Of a DNA stretch of 64,000 bases, positions 11,202-20,186 are shown in pieces; within the stretch, counting starts at the first letter, position 1; every line of letters starts with the position of its first letter. The notes under the pieces were generated by a model. That model had not been told where the DNA came from. It worked only from the letters and a program-made list of their open reading frames with translations, and ran no database searches. The position numbers and the translations under genes were made by a program. This DNA comes from Antedon mediterranea (taxonomy: Eukaryota > Echinodermata > Crinoidea > Comatulida > Antedonidae). The DNA lies in the NCBI RefSeq assembly GCF_964355755.1, contig NC_092677.1, positions 25,638,101 to 25,702,100 of the forward strand, read 5' to 3'.

Positions 11202-11695
11202 GACAATTCTGAAGATGATACTGTATTATCTTAAATTCTGGTTTAAAGATGTATTTTCCCCCAGAAAAAATAATTATTTAAAAAATTTCTGTTGAATGCG
11301 CCAATTTAATGTCACATAATAGTTTGTTTGTTTTTTATTTACCTGAAAAACTGTAATTTAAAGGAAAAATGTAATTGTTTGCAAGCCAATGGGTTTTTGG
11401 TTGAATTTAACCATTTATTTTGTCATTTTATAAGTGAGACTCTACAGAAGTTATTAACTTTATTATTATTAATTATTAAAACTTATTTATAATAATCTAT
11501 TAACTTATGGTATCGCATGATAAACATTAACATAAAAAAACATGTTTCTATGCTCTGATGTTAGTTTATTATTATTATAGTTAGAAATTCTTACAAATGA
11601 ATTCCCCAACTAATCTTGTATCAATTTCTTAGAATCAATATATATCAATCGTTAATAATCTAAATTTATTGATGGCAAAATTACTGTCCAATTTT
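11202..11695. other. Convergent intergenic gap (SLC10 copy C and IGFBP-like gene)
   Basis: AT-rich sequence between two genes that point at each other. It must hold both 3' ends. Nothing else recognised. Confidence 0.4.
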
Positions 11696-11700
11696 TTTAT

Positions 11701-11897
11701 TTAACATTTCATATTAATGTATTCTGAAATGTGTTTCTCAGATCCTTCGATCTTGTTACCATGGCTACTCTCGACGCAATAGCACACTGAGCCATGACAC
11801 TGGACAGCCTTGTAATCACCAGACGCATTGCATTCTGGGATAAATGCTCCCATTTTTGGTTCACCGATCATGGTCTCATAACGTTCTCTTTGACATT
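11701..11897 (-). CDS. IGFBP/Tg1 gene exon 5: thyroglobulin repeat 2 and stop
   Basis: Acceptor CTCTTCAG|AATGTC. Encodes ECQRERYE, FIPECNASGDYKAVQC, CYCVESSHG and the terminal Cys, then TAA. An AATAAA on the minus strand (11701-11696) overlaps the stop codon, so the poly(A) signal may be here or further down. Confidence 0.85.
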
Positions 11898-13982
11898 CTG
11901 AAGAGAATAAATATCATTATTAAGCTAGGTTCCGGAAATGGCTTCGGAAACATGAAGTAGGCACAACGCAAGTAGGTTGACCAATCGACAATTTGACGAT
12001 CTATCACGTCGTGATTGGTCAATTACTTGCGGCGCGCGTAAACGAATCCAATTTGTAATACATTGTATAATTAACAAATAGTTGTATATATTAACATAAT
12101 AATGATATGTAGGTAATACTGTAAACCATTCTTGCTAAATTGTTATCGATATTCAGTAGAACCCCTATTAAGGGGACATCTTCAGGATCAAGAAAAGTGC
12201 CATCTTAATAGCGGTGCCCTTAATAGAGGTTGGCCGTAGTGTTGGACGAAGTTCGTTTCACTAGAAAATATCCCTTTATTAGTGGCGTCCCAAAAGAGGG
12301 ATGTTCTACTGTTTGTTTGTATAAAAAAGATATATAAAAAATGCTTATAAATAAATTTGTATGGAATTCTAAAATGTAAAAATGTGTTTTTGAAAGTTTT
12401 TTCCGAAAAAAAAATTGTATATTTAAGAATTGACGCACCACACGTGACCTCATCGGCTTCCCATACGTCAGACTTGCCTCCAATTCGGTTACCCTCCGCA
12501 CTTACACAATAACATCTAAACAAGAAAACAATAATATGATAATATTCATCTTGAAACATACAGTTCAATCATTTGGTATAGCACAAGTAGGTAAATTTAT
12601 GGGCCATTGGGGTATAAACTTAAAACCTTTGACAATAAATACATGAACCATTTTTTGTCGAATTCTGAAGCACAAATTGTTTACTGTGAGTTTAGGTACT
12701 GTATATATAGTGTATCGTTACATGTAGTTTACTATTTCAATCGACTATGACAGGGACAGTTTTAAGAACGTATTAAATCGCAAATGTTTTACTGTGTTTA
12801 GTGGTATATTATTTATAAAACACAAATATGTCGTTTACGGATAAAGAATATATCTAAAAATAGTTCCTCTTTGCACCCATCCTATTACCATCCCTCAACC
12901 CCAATGTTGCATACAAAACACAAATTGGGTTTGTTTAAATTTGACTCAAGCAATTCACAGGGTGCTAATTTTAGTTCACTGCATAAATCATCGTGGTCTA
13001 TTCGTTACGTACATTTGAAATCGCCCTACAGGTGTCAGTCGGATGGTCTGTCGGTCGGTAAACACTAAATCAAATTTGAGCTCGCGACTGCAGCCATGTA
13101 TATGACCTTCTGTGGGCACGACCTAGATGGTACGCTCGCGTACCATTAAACAAATTAAAACAGTCACGTACGTAACTATACTGAATACAAACTTACACGG
13201 CTTCTGTGCATTGTTTAGGTGAGAATGTGCCATCATCCTCGCATTCTGGGAGGTCCAACCCCAACACTGGTTCGGTTATTTGGCTTTTTCGGTCGTACTC
13301 AGCCTGGCACTCTGTTAAACATCAAATGCACAATTAATATATGTAAATATTTAATAATTGGCACAGAATCTGAAGCATTGCGGTAGCAAAACGGCACCAC
13401 AGTATTGAACCTCGTATGCAAAGAATTGAAAAATATGCGCTGCTGCTCTGGTGTTTAAAGCTCCATACATTTAAGTGACTAATTTAAATGTGGTTTGCTA
13501 AAAAGTAACATTAAATGCGTAAATGTAGTTTGCAAAGATGTAATTAATGTGGTTTACCTCCGAGTTGGCTGCAGAGCAGACTATCCTGGTCACAATACAA
13601 GCCACTGGCACATTCCGTGTAAAGAGGAGCTCCAAATAAAAGTGGTGGACAAACTTCACCTTCTCCTGAAAAATCAAACAAACGCAATATGTTTTATCAC
13701 AACGCGTAGCGACGGCGGACGGACGCAGAGTTTGGATCATAGTACTGTAGTAGTTATACGCATCGCGTCTTTTAAAGTACACTAATGATAATAATATAAG
13801 TGTATATTACCTAACTGGACTACACAGGTCTCACAGCAGCCGCAGTATCCGCCATTTGGTTCCAATCGACCATCGCACTCCTCAACGGGTTCGCATTCAA
13901 AGTCCTTACAGGCTTCTGGCCCGCAGTATATGGCAGAGCTCGCTGCAACAGCGCAAATCAAAACTGAGAGGAATAACTTCAT
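11701..13982 (-). CDS. Secreted IGFBP-like protein with two thyroglobulin type-1 domains (5 exons, 222 aa)
   Basis: Joined exons: 13982-13811, 13665-13558, 13311-13197, 12515-12439, 11897-11701. All introns are GT/AG and the phases agree (1,1,2,1). Residues 1-17 form a signal peptide (MKLFLSVLICAVAASSA). Residues ~20-92 are a Cys-rich module whose CGCCETC core and spacing resemble the N-terminal IGFBP domain (GCGCCxxC). Then come two thyroglobulin type-1 repeats with PEC, QC and CYCV landmarks (CYCV replaces the usual CWCV). The protein ends Asn-Met-Lys-Cys-stop. Vertebrate IGFBPs have one such repeat, so the doubled Tg1 is a difference. Likely an extracellular binding protein for an insulin-like peptide or a protease inhibitor; which one is not decidable here. 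A TATAAAA lies upstream on the minus strand (14070-14064). Confidence 0.85.
11925..12047. repeat. MITE-like inverted repeat, TTCCCACTAG family, copy 3 (degenerate)
   Basis: Keeps CACAACGCAAGTAGGTTGAC and the inverted GATTGGTCAATTACTTGCGG; the outer ends are worn. Lies in the last intron of the IGFBP/Tg1 gene. Confidence 0.5.
12154..12311. mobile_element. Short Tigger/pogo-like MITE
   Basis: Left end CAGTAGAACCCCTATTAAGG, right end ATGTTCTACTG, with a second internal GCCCTTAATAGAGG; ~158 bp, no ORF. The termini resemble those of pogo/Tigger-type Tc1-mariner elements. It sits in intron 4 of the IGFBP/Tg1 gene. Confidence 0.55.
12439..12515 (-). CDS. IGFBP/Tg1 gene exon 4: second half of thyroglobulin repeat 1
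   Basis: Acceptor TTGTTTAG|ATGTTA, donor ACGTGTG|GTGCGT; 77 nt. Encodes CYCVSAEGNRIGG and closes the domain with VTC. A longer read-through frame beyond the donor is intron. Confidence 0.82.
12541..13190. other. Intron 3 of the IGFBP/Tg1 gene
   Basis: Apart from a short chance frame, no feature recognised. Confidence 0.5.
13197..13311 (-). CDS. IGFBP/Tg1 gene exon 3: first half of thyroglobulin repeat 1
   Basis: Acceptor TTAACAG|AGTGCC, donor GCCGT|GTAAGT; 115 nt. Encodes ECQAEYDR, then LPECEDDGTFSPKQC, the PxC...DG.(F/Y).P.QC landmark of Tg1 domains. Confidence 0.85.
13558..13665 (-). CDS. IGFBP/Tg1 gene exon 2: rest of IGFBP-like module
   Basis: Acceptor TTTTCAG|GAGAAG, donor CGGAG|GTAAAC; 108 nt, phase 1 to 1. 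Encodes a stretch with EVC, ECASGLYCDQ and LLC, matching the second half of an IGFBP-type domain. Confidence 0.82.
13811..13982 (-). CDS. IGFBP/Tg1 gene exon 1: signal peptide and start of IGFBP-like module
   Basis: Starts at ATG (13982-13980). Encodes the signal peptide and the first cysteines including CGCCETC. Donor TTAG|GTAATA, phase 1. Confidence 0.85.
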
Positions 13983-14059
13983 GACTGCTTGTACGTTTTA
14001 CGCAAAGTCTTGTAGAGGTTTTGTCTTGGAGAAAATGAACGAACGAGTAATACTTTCTC

Positions 14060-14073
14060 GTGTTTTTATACAC
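14060..14073 (-). promoter_or_regulatory. TATA-box-like site of the IGFBP/Tg1 gene
   Basis: Minus strand reads GTGTATAAAAACACG here, ~85 bp upstream of the ATG, which allows a short leader of roughly 50-60 nt. Confidence 0.5.
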
Positions 14074-14456
14074 TTTGACAGATTATTGTTGTATTGCGTT
14101 GGGAATTTGATTAATTTACACAGGTTTTGGGTGATCACAGATGGTGATAACATTAGCCATTGTCCAAACCTAACTATCTAGGCCTATATTGTTTTGTTTA
14201 TCGATTACAGATATAAGATTGTACATATTAGAATATAAGAAAAACCGGCTTTAGGCTGATATGGGGTTTGTCATACGTGTGGATATTTCAACATTTTCAG
14301 CATTTGGATTTCGTTATCAATATTTGTAATAACAGATAACAAATTAAATTAATAAGCTATATCATTGTAACGGGTTTCACTAATTGTCGTGAAGTAACCA
14401 CGTGTATTATTTCGAAATCCAGTTGCAAAATATCGACTGAATGCATTTATTGAGGT

Positions 14457-15365
14457 AACATGCGCAGGGATAGAGTGGGCTCGGGTGTTCCTCAGGGATC
14501 AGTGTTAGGCCCGCTTCTATTTAATCTCTTTGTTTATGACCTACCTCTATATACCTCTTCTGTTGTGAAGCAGTATGCATATGATACAGTAATTTATAAA
14601 CCTGTATTCAGTCTTCATGATGCACTTACCTTACAACAGGATCTGTGTAAAATTTCCAAATGGTATGAGGATAATAAAATGAAATTAAATGCAAAGAAGT
14701 GTAAAGTCATGCACATAACTAGGAAACGTAATTATATCCCTCATTTTATTTATACAATCGAATCCAATCCCCTTGAAGCTGTTAATTCACATAAATATCT
14801 TGGTATTAACTTCTCACGTGATTTAACATGGTCTGCTCACGTTAATGATGTATCGATGAAATCAATGAGAATGCTTGGGTTTATCAAACGGTTTGTAGGT
14901 TTCAATGACACCGAAATTTTACTACGACTTTTTAATGCACTATGTCGACCTGTTATTGAATATGGTGCTCCTGTGTGGGATCCACATCAAAAACAACATA
15001 ATATAGCTATTAACAAGTCATTAAGACGGGTTACTAAATTGTGTGTTGAAGGCGATTTCACTGACAGGCTTAAGATACTAAATTTACCAGATATGGTTCA
15101 AAGAATGAAATTTCATAGTATAATTTTTGTAGTTAAGTGTTTGCATAATTTAATTGATTTTGATATATTTGAATACCTTACAATTAATTCTCGGTATCCA
15201 GAGTCGCTCACCTTTAAACACATGTATGCTAGAACTAATGCATTTAAATACTCCCTGTTTGTTAATTTCCCTCGAATATGGGAATGTATCCCGCATGAAG
15301 TTCGTAACAAAGTCCTGTTTAACTTTGTGGAGTTTAGAAGGGATTTGAAAAAAATGTATTACTGA
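14457..15365 (+). pseudogene. 5'-truncated non-LTR retrotransposon reverse transcriptase (Jockey/CR1-like)
   Basis: An open frame of 301 residues (ATG at 14460, stop at 15363-15365). It starts in the RT domain with SGVPQGSVLGPLLF and continues through the thumb and C-terminal region with YLGI, RPVIEYGAPVWDPH and a terminal RRDLKKMYY. The catalytic box expected as (F/Y)ADD reads YAYD, so one metal-binding Asp is lost. The endonuclease, the finger region and everything 5' of the palm are absent; an in-frame stop lies just upstream. Typical LINE 5' truncation, dead by catalytic mutation. Jockey versus CR1 is not resolved. Confidence 0.88.
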
Positions 15366-15499
15366 TATCGAATTCATCTAGACTATCACTGTGTTTTTAT
15401 GTCTTTTGCGTTTTTCGTACTATTAGTTGGGAAAGCCACTCGATAGTGCAGTTCTTTTGAACTGATCCACTTTTGGTTTATGTTATTATTCTGTACATG

Positions 15500-15970
15500 C
15501 CAATTATTTCGAAAATTGGTTATTTTTCAAAAATTTCCCTGTAAGCCCACAGGGATTTTTTCCAAAAATGGCCAAAATATCAACTTTTTAAAATCAATAA
15601 TTATACCATAATGTTGCCATATATGGGCATATATGTTTTATCATCATCTTATAGGGCCATACTAACTAGTTATGTCGAAAAATAAAAAGATCGAAATTTG
15701 GTCATATTTCGACCTTTTTATTTTTTGACATAACGACGTAGAAGAGGAGGATCCCATATGTATGTATGTATGTGGTAACCATTTATGTCAAAAAATAAAA
15801 AGGTTGAAAATTGGCCATTTTTCGAAAATTTCCTGTACTATAGTACAGGGATTTTTTCCAAAAATGACCAATTTTCGACCCTTTTATTTTTCGATAAAAC
15901 TGGTTACTATAGCACAGTTGACATGCGCAGAACGCATTATTCGACTTTGCGTATGTTTATTATGCTATAG
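15500..15970. repeat. Palindromic MITE family (CTATAGTAACC), scattered partial and full copies
   Basis: Three pieces at ~15510-15595, 15670-15737 and 15775-15970 each show AAAAATAAAAAGGT-CGAAAATTGG followed by an inverted mirror around CTGTACTATAGTACAGG. Same family as the tandem block at 19228-20160. Confidence 0.8.
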
Positions 15971-16496
15971 CATGGATTAAAGAATAGAAGGATATGCATC
16001 GACGGTGACATCAAACGATTTTACAACGCGCTTGCCTATACTAAAGCACTGCTGCCAATCAAACAAACACGCTCATTGAACTCCGTGTCTCTAACCGCGG
16101 CCCTCTGTAAAACGCTTCGAATCAACTGTTACATTTTTTGAGACCAAAACGTAAGCATGTAGAAATCGTATGCGCAGTCTGAATGTTCTATTGACATGTC
16201 TGCGTCGATGATTAATTGACAACAAAAATATATTGCTGAATAATTCTGTTTTAGTTTCATCACAATCGGACTACGAAAAGTTCACTTTCTTACGACTGGT
16301 AATTTTAAGTAGTTGGTAATATTAATAAAATATGCAATTTTTATATTTGAATTATCATTATTTGCCTGCCATCTTCTGTCATTAAAAATTGCGTTAATCT
16401 ATAGAATATTAAATTATGCATTTGACCATGTATGTTGTTAGCGTGGCCGGTGTTCACCCATACAACAATCGTGTTTTTAATGGTTCTAGGACACCT

Positions 16497-16777
16497 ACCC
16501 CCTAGACAGTTACCCCCCGGATGTTTACCACCCGGACAACTACCCCCTTAGGACAACTACCCCCCGGACAACTACCCCCCGGACAACTACCCTCTTAGGA
16601 CAACTACCCCCTTAGGATAACAACCCCCCGGACAACTACCCCCCGGACAACCACCCCCTTAGGACAACTACCCCCTTAGGATAACTACCCCCCGGTCAAC
16701 TACCCCCGGTCAACTACCCCCCGGTCAACTACCCCCCGGTCAACTACCCCCCGGTCAACTACCCCCCCCCCCCCCAA
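16497..16777. repeat. C-rich minisatellite (left arm of an inverted pair)
   Basis: Units of 14-18 bp of the type CCCCCGGACAACTA and CCCTTAGGACAACTA, about 18 copies, ending in a poly-C run. The G-rich strand has runs of five or six G at regular spacing. Confidence 0.93.
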
Positions 16778-16838
16778 TCCAAAAGTAGACAAATATATAG
16801 GACCGGTTTCTGTAAAAATGAAATCATCTGTTTTTAAC

Positions 16839-17295
16839 GGGTGTTTCGAAACTAGAGACTAGAGACCTGACACGAGACCCAATACGAAAAGGGAGACCTA
16901 TATTTGGGTCTCCCTTTTTCGTATATTAGGGTCTCCCTTTTCGTATAGTGTGGTCTCTCTTTTCGTATAGTGGGGTCTCCCTTTTCTTATAGTGGGTCTC
17001 CCTTTTCGTATATTTAGGTCTCCCATTTCGTATATTTGGGTCTCCCTTTTCGTATATTTGGTCTCCCTTTTCGTATATTTAGGTCTCCCTTTTCGTATAT
17101 TAGGGTCTCCCTTTTTGTATAGTGGGGTCTCCCTTTTTGTATAGTGGGGTCTCCCTTTTCGTATATTTAGGTCTCCCTTTTCGTATAGTGGGGTCTCCCT
17201 TTTCGTACGTGGGTCTCCCTTTTCGTATATTTAGGTCTCTCTTTTCGTATTGGGTCTCGGGTCTCTGGTCTCGGGTCTCTAGTTTCGAAACACCC
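16839..17295. mobile_element. Mutator-like foldback element with internal minisatellite
   Basis: Terminal inverted repeats starting GGGTGTTTCGAAACTAGAGA flank ~20 tandem copies of a ~19-bp unit (GGTCTCCCTTTTCGTATA). Directly outside both ends is GTTTTTAAC (16830-16838 and 17296-17304), a 9-bp target-site duplication. TIRs with a 9-bp duplication and no ORF suggest a non-autonomous Mutator-like or foldback element. Confidence 0.75.
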
Positions 17296-17304
17296 GTTTT
17301 TAAC

Positions 17305-17945
17305 CGATTATTCTGTTTAACAGCACGCTAGACCCTAGATGTGCTAGATTTAAAGTACCGTATTTATTGAAAAAACGGCCTGGGCTGTTTATTGTTTAGG
17401 TGGTTTTTAGGTGGACATTTATTGGAAGAAAGTTGTTTATTCAATGGGAGGGGGTATAATCTAATGGAAATAGACGCCGATTATTCCATATGATGTTTCA
17501 TGGGAGTGACATGGTCACCGTTTATTTGAGGGGAATTTATTTAAAGATCGACGTTTATTCGGTGAGTGAACATTGAGGTCAAATATCAAAAGTGATATTA
17601 TTCTTCAAGTGTACAAAAATACATATATGACAAATTTGAGATAAAAATTAATTCTTTTAAGACCAGTGGTTATCGAAGCATTGTCCTGACGCAAAAATTA
17701 TTATTATTATTAGCGAACCCAGTCTTTACAGTAAATACATGGAGTACTATATAATACGTTCGACTATCCTATGATCATGTGTGACAATCTTCAGTTTATA
17801 CCACCAGGCTATATTTATGTTCAATCTTTTACTTTTGTTTACAATAATGAATAGTAATTCGTCAAAGTAACGAATTAAAATATAGTTATTAATTAATAGT
17901 TGCAGAGTCAGGTTGTTGAATGGTCTGGGTGGTTAGGGTGTTCTA
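17305..17945. other. Spacer between the foldback element and the G-rich array
   Basis: No gene, no recognised repeat. Confidence 0.4.
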
Positions 17946-17949
17946 AAGG

Positions 17950-18228
17950 GATAGTTTTCTGGGTGGTAATTGTCCGGGGGGTAATTGTCCGGGGGGTAAT
18001 TGTCCGGGGGGTAATTGTTCCTAGGGGGTAATTGTCCGGGGGGTAGTTGTCCAGGGGGTAGTTGTCCTAAGGGGGTTGTTGTCCTAAGGGGGTAGTTGTC
18101 CGGGGAGTATTTGTCCGGGGGGTAGTTGTCCTAAAGGGGTAGTTGTCCTAAGGGGGTAGTGGTCCAGGTGGTGGTTGTCCGGGGGGTAGTTGTCCGGGGG
18201 GTAAATGTCCAGGGGGTGAATATCCGGA
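17950..18228. repeat. G-rich minisatellite (right arm of an inverted pair)
   Basis: Units of the type GGGGGGTAGTTGTCC and CCTAAGGGGGTAGTTGTCC, the reverse complement of the array at 16497-16777, including the same two length classes. Confidence 0.93.
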
Positions 18229-18797
18229 TACGGTTTTTAATATATGGCTAAGCAGTGGTTTCTTCATAAATCTCCTTAATTATCGATGTGATTATATTTA
18301 AATTGTAGTGCCTGGTGATTGGCTAGTGGTTATGTCATCCACATCACATCCAATCACCGGGTCTAATTGAATGAAAATAGCGATCCCTGATCCGGGATTG
18401 GCTGGCTATGTATAGTTGCGATTCGTGTTCCCACTAGCGACGCAGATTAGCCTAGGCCTACCTAGGCAGTATCAATGTCGGCAAATCATATGGTTTACTA
18501 GTAAGCCTAGGCCTAGTATTGCTGATTTTGTAATTTTACATGTAGGCTGAGACAACAAATAAATAGTTATTGTCTCAGATGTAGGGCTACTACAGGTCAT
18601 AAAATGCTACTTTAATGTCATAGGCCTAAAAACATTAGCGTAGATCAATCGCGGCAGAAACCTATACTAATTACAATTATAGCATCTAATATTCTAAGCC
18701 AATAACAATATAGTATTGTTTTTATCTGGTATATTGATGAAGTAGGCCTACACTAAGGTCTTCACAATAACATAAAATGTAATTTAATAACTGTTTT

Positions 18798-18986
18798 CAA
18801 TGGCGTGAGGCAGAGGCCTGAAGCCACTTGTTTAGGAAACCTAAGTGGCCCTCCAAAATTTTCAAAGATCGAGGCCTCGGACGTTTTTAGCATTTTCGAC
18901 AAATTTTATTCCTGTTCCTCTGGGCACTGCTCATGGGCCCCAAGCTTCGGTTTAGCCAGTGAGCGCACATATCCGTTACGCCACTG
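18798..18986. mobile_element. Possible hAT-type MITE
   Basis: Left end CAATGGCGTGAGGC, right end (inverted) CAGTGGCGTAACGG; ~189 bp without coding capacity. Imperfect ends and no clear target duplication, so weak. The rest of 18229-19225 has AGGCCTAG motifs but no gene. Confidence 0.35.
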
Positions 18987-19227
18987 ATTATACTGTTCAA
19001 ATATGTATGAATACATACAGTGCAACAAAGAACGCGCGAAAGAAGCGTAGTCAACACGGTTAAATGTCGTTGCACATGTGCAGTAAACAATATATTAGGC
19101 ACGCGACCGTTTCGTTGTTACCATGCGGTTAATTAAACTGTAACATTGTGGGCGGTCCGCGGTCTGTCGGCGAGAGTCAAGGAACCCTTGATCTCACGTC
19201 GATGCATATCCTTCTATTCTTTAATCC

Positions 19228-20160
19228 ATGGCTATAGTAACCATTTGTGTCAAAAGTGGTTACTAGAGCACAATTGTCAAGCGCAGAACCCATTATTCGT
19301 CTCTGCGCATGTTTGTTATGCTATAGTAACCATTTATGTCAAAAAATAAAAGGGTCTAAAATTGGTCATTTTTCGAAAATTTCCCTTACTATAGTACAGG
19401 GATTTTTTCAAAAAATAACAAATTTTCGACCTTTTTATTTTTCGATAAAACTGGTTACTATAGCACAATTGACATGCGCAGAAACCTTTATTCGACTCTG
19501 CGCATGTTTATTATGCTATAGTAACCATTTATGTCAAAAGTGGTTACTGGAGCACAATTGACATGCGCAGAACCCATTATTCGTCTCTGCGCATGTTTGT
19601 TATGCTATAGTAACAATTTATGTCAAAAAATAAAAAGGTTGAAAATTGGCCATTTTTCTAAAATTTCCCTTACTATTACAGGGATTTTTTCAAAAAATGA
19701 CCAATTTTCGACCTTTTTATTTTTCGATAAAACTGGTTACTATAGCACAATTGACATGCGCAGAACCCATTAATCAACTCTGGGCATGTTTATTATGCTA
19801 TAGTAACCATTTATGTCAAAAGTGGTTACTATAGCACAATTGACATGCGCAGAACCCATTATTCGTCTCTGCGCATGTTTATTATGCTATAGTAACCATT
19901 TATATCAAAAAATAAAAGGGTCGAAAATCGACCAATTTTCGACAATTTCCCTGTATTTTTTCAAAAACGTCAAATTTTTGACCTTTTTATTTTTCGATAA
20001 AACTGGTTACTATAGCACAATTGACATGCGCAGAACGCATTATTCGACTCTTGGCATGTTTATTATGCTATAGTAACCATTTATGTCAAAAGTGGTTACT
20101 ATAGCACAATTGACATGCGCAGAACCCATTATTTGTCTCTGCGCATGTTTATTATGTAAA
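19228..20160. repeat. Tandem block of palindromic MITE (CTATAGTAACC family), ~280-bp period
   Basis: Four junctions of the form GTCAAAAGTGGTTACT occur at ~19248, 19533, 19815 and 20088 (spacing 285, 282, 273). Each period holds a long palindrome (AAAAATAAAAAGGTCGAAAA and its mirror) and a shorter piece ending GCGCATGTTTATTATG. The termini CTATAGTAACCA and TGGTTACTATAG are inverted. Confidence 0.9.
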
Positions 20161-20186
20161 AAAAAAACATTTATGTAAAATAAATT

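Noticed and set aside
13495-13785. Plus-strand 96-residue frame
   Set aside because: Overlaps antisense to exon 2 of the IGFBP/Tg1 gene and shows no domain features.
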